Below are positions 1-4,852 of a stretch of 7,654 bases of DNA, in pieces. The notes beneath the pieces are model-generated. The model ran no database searches. It was not told the origin of the DNA and saw nothing but the letters and a program-made list of their open reading frames with translations. Each line of letters begins with the position of its first letter. Position 1 is the stretch's first letter. Source of the stretch: Bdellovibrionales bacterium (GTDB lineage: Bacteria > Bdellovibrionota > Bdellovibrionia > Bdellovibrionales > UBA1609); the NCBI GenBank assembly GCA_026713205.1, contig JAPOOY010000022.1, positions 1-7,654 on the forward strand, read 5' to 3'. The position numbers were made by a program, and so were the translations under genes.

Positions 1-2
1 CG

Positions 3-386
3 ACAGAGGCGGAGTGGGAGTATGCGGTGAGAGCAGGGAGTAAGACGGAGTATTTTTTTGGAGATGATCCCTCAAGTTTAGGGAAGTATGCTATTTATTA
101 TGATAATTTAGCAGAAGAAAGGACTCACAAGGTAAAAGGCGCGAGGTTGCCTAATAAATGGGGTTTATATGATGTGTATGGGAATGTCTGGGAGTGGGTT
201 GAGGATGCTTGGAAGAGAGAATTGCCGGGAGGAAGGGATCCTTTGGTTACTTCCCGATCTACCCATGTTCTTCGTGGCGGTAGTTGGCGCAACGGCGTGG
301 AGTTCTTGCGTTCGGCTCATCGCAACCAGGGCCTTCCGGGTAGCGGGAACTATAATGTTGGGTTCCGTCTCGTGAGGACGCTGTAA
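3..386 (+). CDS. SUMF1/FGE-fold domain protein, C-terminal part (5' end outside window)
   Basis: The reading frame is open from the left edge, so the gene starts outside the window; the visible part is 127 codons plus a TAA stop. It opens with TEAEWEYAVRAG, the usual (P)TEAEWEYAARGG block of SUMF1/formylglycine-generating-enzyme-like domains. It continues with WGLYDVYGNVWEWVEDAW, LRGGSW, R-S-A-H-R and a terminal NVGFRLVR, all in family order. The two catalytic cysteines that true formylglycine-generating enzymes carry in the segment after RGGS are absent: here the residues are WRNGVEFLRSAHRNQG, with no Cys. It is therefore probably not an active sulfatase-maturing enzyme but one of the many SUMF1-fold proteins of other or unknown role. 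G+C is visibly higher than in the next kilobase. Domain assignment is confident; function is not known. Confidence 0.9.
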   Translation, partial: TEAEWEYAVRAGSKTEYFFGDDPSSLGKYAIYYDNLAEERTHKVKGARLPNKWGLYDVYGNVWEWVEDAWKRELPGGRDPLVTSRSTHVLRGGSWRNGVEFLRSAHRNQGLPGSGNYNVGFRLVRTL

Positions 387-440
387 CCCCTTATACTTTT
401 CACAGCAAAATCTTGATGATCCAGCTTTTTATGAGGGGTT
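385..440 (+). terminator. Possible stem-loop after the SUMF1-fold gene
   Basis: AACCCCTTATA (385-395) pairs with TATGAGGGGTT (430-440), giving 11 bp with one G-U pair and a loop of about 34 nt. It starts at the stop codon of the SUMF1-fold gene. There is no uninterrupted T-tract directly after it (the next bases are TGAATAAGCTTTTT), and the loop is long, so a role as an intrinsic terminator is uncertain. Confidence 0.3.
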
Positions 441-460
441 TGAATAAGCTTTTTAGCCTA

Positions 461-488
461 TTGACGATCTTCTAAAGTTTGTTATATT
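461..488 (+). promoter_or_regulatory. Sigma70-type promoter for the 506-1498 gene pair
   Basis: TTGACG at 461-466 matches the -35 consensus at 5 of 6 positions. TATATT at 483-488 matches the -10 consensus at 5 of 6, with a 16-nt spacer. A transcript would start near 495, only about 10 nt before the ATG at 506, so the leader would be little more than the ribosome binding site AGGGG (497-500 region). This is the best promoter visible in the window. It sits between the SUMF1-fold gene and the AT-rich cassette, implying the cassette has its own transcription unit. Confidence 0.6.
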
Positions 489-505
489 TAAGTATAGGGG
501 AAAAA

Positions 506-682
506 ATGAAAGCTAAAAAAATATCTTCAAAGTCAGTTAATAAAGCTTTTTTAGTAAAAAAATCTGTAAAAAAAGGGTCTGAGCCTATTTTACTGAGAAA
601 AGTGAATGATGTTGACAAACTATTTACAAAAAAAGATATAAAAATCATTGTTGATAGTGTTGTTGGTCGCAATCAATTTTAA
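506..682 (+). CDS. Small basic protein of unknown function (58 aa)
   Basis: I do not recognise this protein. The ATG at 506 is chosen over an earlier in-frame start at 479 because AGGGG lies at a good distance upstream and because the earlier start would precede the predicted transcription start. The 58-residue product is strongly basic in its first 23 residues (MKAKKISSKS, then KKSVKKG). The C-terminal half, KVNDVDKLFTKKDIKIIVDS, could form one or two amphipathic helices. There is no signal peptide or membrane segment. It lies 18 nt ahead of the 265-aa gene in the same orientation, behind a good promoter, so the two are probably co-transcribed. The small-then-large layout resembles toxin-antitoxin or regulator-effector pairs, but that is inference from layout alone. 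Base composition is as AT-rich as its partner and unlike the SUMF1-fold gene. Confidence 0.6.
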   Translation: MKAKKISSKSVNKAFLVKKSVKKGSEPILLRKVNDVDKLFTKKDIKIIVDSVVGRNQF

Positions 683-700
683 AGACAGACGCTTTTTTCA

Positions 701-1498
701 ATGCAAACCAAGTCTGTCTCAAACAAGAAAACTCTAAAACAAGGCACTATATTTTCTATAAAAAATATAAAATTTAACTCTGAAGATAAAAAGAAAAAAT
801 TAAAGTTTAGTGATATCTACCCAGAGGTTAAACTTCAAAACATTACTTATGGAATAGTATTATCTCAATCCTGTGATTTGGTGAGACAGAATAAAGCTCC
901 TTTTTTAAAGACTCCTTATATTTTAACAGCCTTACTTGAACCAGTAGAAAAATTTATTGAACAAAAATACTCTCTACAAGTAGATGAACTGCTTAACAAA
1001 TACTCTTTATCCCATAGTAAATCTACATTTATAGATATGGAAAATTTAAAAAAACATCTATATAAAGATTGTCATAGATTATTCGGTAATAGAGAGACTT
1101 TTTATTTTTTTGTGTCACTAGGTGCAGGAAAAAAACAAAGAATGTTCTATGTAAATCTTGTAAAGTGTTTTCCTTTTAAAATTATGCATTATGATACTTT
1201 TACCCAAAATTCTAAATATGAGTTAAAACCGGATTTTGCAAATAAGTTAGGTTATATGCTTTCCTATATCTATGGAAGAGTTGGAATCCCAGATTATACA
1301 AGAGAGCAGGTAAATAACTTAACAGAGCTAATGACTAAAAAACTGATTACAAAATTAAAAAAACAATATAGAGGAACAAGTATTTATGAGTTTTTAAAAT
1401 CAGAACAATTTAATAATTTCCGCAGAAAATTAAAATCCTCCAAACAATCCGAAATTGAAAATATTATCAATCAATATATTGAAAGCATCAGCAGTTAA
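701..1498 (+). CDS. AT-rich conserved-looking protein with LSQSCDL and GRVGIPDY motifs, function unknown
   Basis: The product is 265 aa, soluble and lysine-rich. Near the N-terminus, QGTIFSI (14-20) and YGIVLSQSCDLVR (50-62) suggest a small beta-rich domain with an SQ-x-C-D signature. PYILTALLEP (72-81) follows. In the C-terminal half, KPDFANKLGYMLSYIYGRVGIPDY (176-199) resembles, from memory, an R-V-G-(I/L)-P block that accompanies the SQxCD motif in uncharacterised bacterial proteins; I cannot name the family. The last 65 residues are helical and basic. No nuclease, methylase, ATPase or HTH motif was found. The ATG at 701 lacks a strong Shine-Dalgarno sequence (only AGACAG upstream), so translation may depend on coupling to the 58-aa ORF ending at 682. 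Sample lines show G+C of about 22-32%, against about 42% in thyA, suggesting horizontal acquisition. A nested inverted repeat overlaps the stop codon. Confidence 0.8.
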   Translation: MQTKSVSNKKTLKQGTIFSIKNIKFNSEDKKKKLKFSDIYPEVKLQNITYGIVLSQSCDLVRQNKAPFLKTPYILTALLEPVEKFIEQKYSLQVDELLNKYSLSHSKSTFIDMENLKKHLYKDCHRLFGNRETFYFFVSLGAGKKQRMFYVNLVKCFPFKIMHYDTFTQNSKYELKPDFANKLGYMLSYIYGRVGIPDYTREQVNNLTELMTKKLITKLKKQYRGTSIYEFLKSEQFNNFRRKLKSSKQSEIENIINQYIESISS

Positions 1499-1553
1499 TC
1501 TGTTTTTTTCCTATAATTTTTCCTAAAAATACTATTCCAAATAAAAAACAGAT
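1498..1553 (+). terminator. Nested AT-rich inverted repeat at the end of the cassette
   Basis: ATCTGTTTTTT (1498-1508) is perfectly complementary to AAAAAACAGAT (1543-1553), 11 bp. The 34-nt loop holds a smaller ATTTT/AAAAT hairpin around 1517-1530. The left arm begins on the last base of the stop codon. As RNA it would be a weak, AU-rich bidirectional stem, possibly a terminator or 3' end stabiliser; it could also mark the edge of the acquired segment. Confidence 0.4.
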
Positions 1554-2097
1554 GAAAAGCAAGGGAGAAAAGAGTGTCTCATTCCTCTAAAAATTGAGCC
1601 ATTTTTCTGGCAGATTTTTAATTTTCAAGTTATTCTCAAACACAGCCGATAAACTTTCTACTCCTTTTTAGTAGATAATCCAACAAACCACAGTCCACGG
1701 GAAGGGTTCTTAATCGGCTCCCTGTCCCTCTGGATTCAAAGGGTGATAATATGAAGCTAATAAATATCACAGAACTAAGAAAATCAGGACTGATTTATAT
1801 AATACAGCAAAAAATTGAAAAAAGCTTCTACTATAAATTTTTCTTATTGCATTTTAGGTTCCCTGTTTGGTTCAGTCAATTTTTTATAAGATTTAAGTAT
1901 TTCTGAAAAGGTTATCCTTGTGGAAAAATGGATAATGATTGGATTTCTTGTTGTTACTGTTTGGGCAGTGTATTTTCTAACCACTGCTTTTCCACGGAAA
2001 CAAACAGCAATGGAGCCATTTTTGTCATTTTTTTTGTAAATTTTTCAATTTGAGACACAACACGGCAAGGCTTAAGGTCAATGTCTTCCAAATTTCC
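1554..2097. other. Gene-poor AT-rich interval
   Basis: No convincing long gene is visible on either strand. The stretch holds short open frames only: a possible 39-aa membrane peptide (1920-2039, plus) and minus-strand fragments, one running from about 2096 down to about 1959 with IDLKPCRVVSQIEKFTKK, another around 1677-1590 ending FENNLKIKNLPEKWLNF. The last two may be remnants of decayed genes. GAGCCATTTTT occurs at both about 1597 and 2013, inside a weakly similar stretch of about 55 nt. Overall it looks like debris between the acquired cassette and the cutA cluster. Confidence 0.5.
1920..2039 (+). CDS. Possible small membrane peptide (39 aa)
   Basis: A GTG start at 1920 is preceded by GAAAAGG about 8 nt upstream. 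The 39-residue frame begins MEKWIMIGFLVVTVWAVYFL, a clean single transmembrane helix (about residues 4-22). A short polar tail with PRKQT follows, and the frame ends LSFFL. The positive residues after the helix suggest the C-terminus faces the cytoplasm. No homologue is recognised, the start codon is not ATG, and an equally long minus-strand frame overlaps it. It may be chance in AT-rich DNA, where T-rich codons readily give hydrophobic runs. Confidence 0.25.
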   Translation: MEKWIMIGFLVVTVWAVYFLTTAFPRKQTAMEPFLSFFL

Positions 2098-2433
2098 TTA
2101 AGAAAAAAAACTTAAAAAGAATTTGAAAATCAGGAAGTCATGCCTCTTTATAATGAATAGAGAAACTAAAAAAAGGGAGCAAAGTACTTTAATTATTTTA
2201 CGAAGAGCTTCATCCACCGGCAGTTTTTCTTTTTTAATGATATTGATTAAATACAGCTGGGCATCTTTAGAATTTTTAAATTTTTGAGCTAAAACTTTGT
2301 CATAACTTTTGTGTCTGTTAGGAAAAAGCATGGCGAAAAATATTCTGCCAGAATATTTTATTATTGATTTTAATGTAAAAAACCAGTTTTTTGCTGTTTT
2401 GACGAACGGCTTTTTGCCTGCCCGAAGATTCAA
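2098..2433 (-). pseudogene. Probable truncated HigA-like antitoxin/HTH regulator fragment
   Basis: The 111-codon frame has only a TTG start; the first ATG, at residue 35 (about 2331), would give 77 aa. The central part, SYDKVLAQKFKNSKDAQLYL followed by INIIKKEKLPVDEALRKIIKVL, resembles the N-terminus of HigA-like addiction-module antitoxins, where a motif of the type (L)KDPExAxxYLxxALEE...ALRxV precedes the helix-turn-helix. After KVL the frame becomes hydrophobic low-complexity sequence (LCSLFLVSLFIIKRHDF) and no helix-turn-helix follows. This is what a frameshift or deletion within such a gene would leave. No intact toxin gene is seen beside it. The antitoxin resemblance is from memory of the family pattern and is moderate at best; a small orphan gene is the alternative. 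Confidence 0.35.
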
Positions 2434-2488
2434 TCACGATTAAAACTGCCACAGAAAAGGGAATCATTAAGTTTTTTTAATTCTATTG

Positions 2489-2514
2489 ATCGGGTTTGAA
2501 TTTTACGGTTTTTT
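2489..2514 (+). repeat. Solo copy of the palindrome outer arm
   Basis: GATCGGGTTTGAATTTTACG, followed by GTTTTTT, matches the outer arm of palindrome B (AATCCGGTTTGAGTTTTGCG followed by GTTTT) and, more loosely, that of palindrome A (GTTTGAATTTTCAGATTTTT). No partner arm or inner stem is next to it. It lies 13 nt from the cutA stop codon (2528-2530), the same kind of position that the full elements occupy after the CNNM and folA genes. Most simply it is a decayed or partial element of the same family. Confidence 0.55.
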
Positions 2515-2527
2515 AAATGAGAGGAAA

Positions 2528-2854
2528 TCAATTTTGCGGAATGCTGTCCTGAACCCATTTGAGAAACGGCTCATGGCCTGAATGAACAGAAAGCTGGAGA
2601 ATACAGGGACATTCATAGGGATGTTTCTCCTGTATCACTTTTTCTAATTTTTTATAAAGAGATTGACGGGTTTTAAGAAGGAGCAGACATTCTGAGTCCT
2701 GAGCGAGTTCTCCTTTCCATTCATAAAAGGACTTCATTTCCGGCAAAAGATTAGCGCAGGCTATGAGCTTTAAGGACAGTAAATGCCGGGCCAGATTTTC
2801 CGCCGTCTTAATATCCGGCAAAGTGGTGTAAACAAGGCAAAAATCCATTGTCAT
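2528..2854 (-). CDS. cutA: Divalent-cation tolerance protein CutA (CutA1 family)
   Basis: The product is 108 aa, the usual length of CutA1, a small trimeric protein related in fold to PII and linked to copper and other divalent-cation tolerance; its exact biochemical role is unsettled. The family blocks are present in order: LVYTTLPD near the N-terminus, LACANLLPEMKSFYEWKG in the middle (family pattern L-x-A-C-V-N...S-x-Y-x-W-x-G), ECLLLLKT, and KHPYECPCIL (family HPYExPEI). The C-terminal block ends FLKWVQDSI. ATG at 2854 is preferred over an upstream TTG at 2872 because GGGGAAG sits 9 nt before it; an ATG two codons further in is also possible. It is the last gene of the minus-strand cluster. 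Palindrome A ends just upstream of its ribosome binding site, so any promoter or processing signal for cutA must lie in or beyond that element. Confidence 0.93.
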   Translation of the reverse strand: MTMDFCLVYTTLPDIKTAENLARHLLSLKLIACANLLPEMKSFYEWKGELAQDSECLLLLKTRQSLYKKLEKVIQEKHPYECPCILQLSVHSGHEPFLKWVQDSIPQN

Positions 2855-2872
2855 GATAAAATACTTCCCCAA

Positions 2873-3067
2873 TTTGAATTTTTCAGATTTTTGTTCAAGG
2901 GAAATAAGCCCTTTCTATAGAGATAGAGGGTTCAAAAGTGAGTTCGGCTTTGACACAGATGCGGCTGCAAGCCGCTTTGTGGCAAAACGCATGTCTGAAC
3001 TTTTGAACCCTCTATCTCTATAGAAAGGGTGTATAATCCTTTCACCCAAAAAATCTGAAAATTCAAA
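2873..3067 (-). repeat. Palindrome A: 195-nt nested inverted repeat with conserved core
   Basis: The outer arms (2873-2893 and 3047-3067) pair over 21 nt, with only a T-run length shift. Spacers are 15 and 17 nt. The inner stem is a perfect 30-bp inverted repeat (2909-2938 with 3000-3029). Between the inner arms lies a 61-nt core (2939-2999) containing CACAGA/TTTGTG and a perfect 6-bp apical stem, GCGGCT-GCA-AGCCGC (2961-2975). The element lies 18 nt after the stop of the CNNM/CBS gene and ends just before the cutA ribosome binding site, so a minus-strand transcript would contain the whole fold. The apparent 71-aa frame on the minus strand here is only a shadow of the palindrome. It could be a mobile palindromic repeat, a terminator/processing hairpin, or a structured RNA. 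The strand is given as that of the flanking genes. Confidence 0.9.
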
Positions 3068-3084
3068 CATAATTGATCCTAAAT

Positions 3085-4128
3085 TTAAGAGGAAATCGGT
3101 TTTCCCACTTTTTGTTTTTTCAGTCTCCATTGGTTGAGAGCCTGTTGTCTCATATCCGCCACAGAATCCAATTCATCCACAATCTCAATTCCCAAAATAG
3201 TTTCCACCACATCCTCCATAGTCACCAGACCGGAAACTGTGCCATACTCATCCACCACAATGAAAATATGCTCTTTCCTCTTAATAAACTGATCCAAAGC
3301 GGCTGTTACGGAAATAGTTTCGGGAATCACATGAACAGGTTTCAGATAACTGGAAACCTTCACCTTGCCACAGTCCTGCGACCTGGCCTCAAAAATTTTA
3401 TAACGATGAACCAGACCGATCACCTGATCCAAACTCCCGTCATAAACCGGAATACGGGAAAACCGGATGGGCTGGTACTTTTTAATCACATCTGTAATGG
3501 TTGTATTCTTCTCAAAAGCGGTGATGACCGTTCGGGGAGTCATAATCTCCAAAACTTTCCGGTTTTTTAATCTCAAAATATTTTTTATCAATTCACTTTC
3601 ATTTCTGTAAATACTCCCCTCATTCACACCCACTTCAGCGGCTCCAATGACATCATCCCGGGTAATAGCGGCATGCGTTTTGCCAAAGAGCTTTTTTGTC
3701 AAACGGGACATCTGTACAAAAGGATAACAAATAACCATAAGAAACCGAATAAGGTACACCGTAAAGGGAAGAAGTCCTCTCCAGTAACTCGCACCAATGG
3801 TTTTTGGAATAATCTCGGAGACAATTAAAATAGTAAAAGTGAGTAAAATGGAAAACAAAGTGACATATCCATTCCCAAAAAGCTTATGAACCTGAGCGCC
3901 CACGCCGGCAGCTCCTAAAGTATTGGCTATGGTATTCAGAGTTAAAATGGCCGAGAGAGGTTGGCTGATATCATATTTCAATCGTTTCAGAAGAGGACCA
4001 TATCTTTTGCCTGACTGCAAAACATGCTGAGCATGGGAATAGGGAACGGACAGAATGACTGATTCCAGAAGTGAGCATAGGAAGGAAACCACAACGGCCA
4101 CAGAAAAATAAAAAACTAAAAGAAACAT
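3085..4128 (-). CDS. CNNM (DUF21)/CBS-pair membrane protein, HlyC/CorC-like, lacking the CorC C-terminal domain
   Basis: A 347-aa inner-membrane protein. The N-terminal CNNM/DUF21 domain has hydrophobic segments at about 3-25, 54-78, 88-108 and 120-142. It carries the typical ES near residue 22, LNTIANTLGAAGVGAQ (64-79) and SEIIPKTIGASYW (104-116). Two CBS motifs follow: about 193-245 (EIMTPRTVITAFE...RIPVYDGSLDQVIGLVH) and about 258-313 (VDEYGTVSGLVTMEDVVETILG). This family is linked to Mg2+ or other cation transport, with the CBS pair as an adenine-nucleotide sensor. Many members are about 420-440 aa and end in a CorC_HlyC domain; this one ends about 30 residues after CBS2, so that domain is missing. 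The start has only a weak ribosome binding site and lies 17 nt after the 84-aa ORF, which suggests translational coupling. Palindrome A follows its stop codon. Confidence 0.92.
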   Translation of the reverse strand: MFLLVFYFSVAVVVSFLCSLLESVILSVPYSHAQHVLQSGKRYGPLLKRLKYDISQPLSAILTLNTIANTLGAAGVGAQVHKLFGNGYVTLFSILLTFTILIVSEIIPKTIGASYWRGLLPFTVYLIRFLMVICYPFVQMSRLTKKLFGKTHAAITRDDVIGAAEVGVNEGSIYRNESELIKNILRLKNRKVLEIMTPRTVITAFEKNTTITDVIKKYQPIRFSRIPVYDGSLDQVIGLVHRYKIFEARSQDCGKVKVSSYLKPVHVIPETISVTAALDQFIKRKEHIFIVVDEYGTVSGLVTMEDVVETILGIEIVDELDSVADMRQQALNQWRLKKQKVGKPISS

Positions 4129-4145
4129 AATTTATTTGCCGGAAA

Positions 4146-4400
4146 TCAGAATCTTCCGGACAAAACCGTATCTCCTTGAATATATTTTTGAAACACAGAG
4201 TCACCCGAAAAGCTCCACTGCTTTGAGCCGTCCAATAATTGGAAAATAAAAAACTCACTTTTTTCTTTCACAATTTGAAGAGAAAAAGGAATGTATAGAA
4301 TTTTGAGGAACTTTAAAACACCCATCGGAAGAGGGTCATCAGAAGAAGCATCTGATGAATCTGTTTCCCCGAGCTGTTCCTGAAAGGAATTAGGCATCAT
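4146..4400 (-). CDS. Hypothetical protein (84 aa) preceding the CNNM gene
   Basis: I do not recognise this protein. It begins at tandem ATG codons (4400 and 4397) preceded by AGGAAAGGA (4404-4412), a strong Shine-Dalgarno sequence and the main reason to believe the gene. The N-terminus is acidic and Ser-rich (GETDSSDASSDDPLP). Then comes a hydrophobic/basic stretch (MGVLKFLKILYIPFSLQIVK) and a C-terminal half with aromatic residues and GDSVFQKYIQGDTVLSG. There is no clear signal peptide. It ends 17 nt before the CNNM/CBS start in the same direction, so the two are probably co-transcribed and the product may work with that membrane protein. It is the first gene after palindrome B, with about 220 nt of leader region that could hold the promoter. 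Confidence 0.6.
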   Translation of the reverse strand: MMPNSFQEQLGETDSSDASSDDPLPMGVLKFLKILYIPFSLQIVKEKSEFFIFQLLDGSKQWSFSGDSVFQKYIQGDTVLSGRF

Positions 4401-4452
4401 TTATCCTTTCCTGTATAACATAGTTTTATTATTTTGTAATATTTTTTTCATT

Positions 4453-4463
4453 GGCTTAAAGCC
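4453..4463. repeat. Short perfect hairpin in the leader region of the 84-aa ORF
   Basis: GGCTTAAAGCC forms a 4-bp stem (GGCT/AGCC) around TAA. On the plus strand it lies about 50 nt before a terminator-like hairpin (4513-4530). On the minus strand it falls in the possible 5' leader of the 84-aa ORF. It is too short to be meaningful on its own. Confidence 0.2.
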
Positions 4464-4512
4464 TGTAAAACCCCCTTAAAATCATCCTTAACCTACCTAC
4501 AACCGGTCCTTT

Positions 4513-4538
4513 ACCCTGTTTGAAACGGGTTTTTCTTT
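4513..4538 (+). terminator. Orphan intrinsic-terminator-like hairpin on the plus strand
   Basis: ACCC-T-GTT pairs with AAC-GGGT around a TGA loop (4513-4530), giving 7 bp with one bulged T, and TTTTCTTTT follows directly (4531-4539). This is a reasonable intrinsic terminator for plus-strand transcription, but no plus-strand gene ends here; the nearest upstream one ends at 1498. It could end a short untranslated RNA started near 4420-4450, or an antisense transcript from the CNNM region. Confidence 0.4.
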
Positions 4539-4622
4539 TAAACAAATGCCTGAATAACGCATCGCCTTAAATTCCCTCGCATATTTTGCTTGAATAATAA
4601 GTCCATTATGAGTCGGTCAATC

Positions 4623-4834
4623 AATCCGGTTTGAGTTTTGCGGTTTTCCACTGACATAAAATTAGCCCTCCATTAAGAGAAGAGAGGGGGCAAAAGTGAG
4701 TTCGGCTTTGACACAGATGCGACCGAAGGTTGCTCTGTGGCAAAACGCATGTTTGAACTTTTGGCCCCTCTCTTCTCTTAATGGAGGGTGTAAGTATTCT
4801 TTCCTCTGAAAAACCGAAAAACTCAAACCAGATT
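4623..4834 (-). repeat. Palindrome B: 212-nt nested inverted repeat, second copy of the same element
   Basis: The architecture is the same as palindrome A. The outer arms (4623-4650 and 4807-4834) match at 25 of 28 positions. Spacers are 15 and 18 nt. The inner stem pairs 4666-4696 with 4758-4788, 30 of 31 positions, the exception being a G-G mismatch. The 61-nt core (4697-4757) is the same length as in A, with identical 25-nt left and 17-nt right blocks. The apical stem is GCGACC-GAA-GGTTGC, paired through a G-U. CACAGA/TCTGTG below it is perfect, where copy A has a G-U. It lies 19 nt after the folA stop codon, between folA and the 84-aa ORF. Inner-arm sequence differs from copy A at about ten positions plus one insertion, yet pairing is kept. 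Confidence 0.9.
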
Positions 4835-4852
4835 AGTATAATTCATGAATCT

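Noticed and set aside
1680..1745. tRNA-like GGATTCAAAGG and GGGTTC segments
   Set aside because: No cloverleaf could be formed: the acceptor and anticodon stems are missing.
1959..2096. Minus-strand frame NLEDIDLKPCRVVSQIEKFTKK and onward
   Set aside because: It has no ATG/RBS pair and overlaps the possible 39-aa plus-strand peptide. It is kept only as possible debris.
3030..3037. TGTATAAT, a perfect -10-like box on the plus strand at the edge of palindrome A
   Set aside because: There is no -35 at a suitable distance, no plus-strand gene downstream, and palindrome B does not conserve the box.
2915..3130. 71-aa minus-strand frame across palindrome A
   Set aside because: It overlaps the CNNM C-terminus and is mostly the palindrome core read in one frame. 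Copy B gives a similar peptide (MRFAT...ASVSKPNSLL), which follows from core DNA conservation rather than a gene.
3073..3570. 165-aa plus-strand frame
   Set aside because: It is antisense to the CBS domains of the CNNM gene, whose motifs are unambiguous.
3971..4258. 95-aa minus-strand frame
   Set aside because: It is out of frame with, and overlaps, both the CNNM start and the 84-aa ORF, which has the better ribosome binding site.
2873..4834. Insertion sequence or CRISPR explanation for the palindromes
   Set aside because: No transposase or cas gene lies between or beside them, there are no regular short repeats with unique spacers, and the intervening DNA holds ordinary chromosomal genes. 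A non-autonomous (MITE-like) element remains possible.
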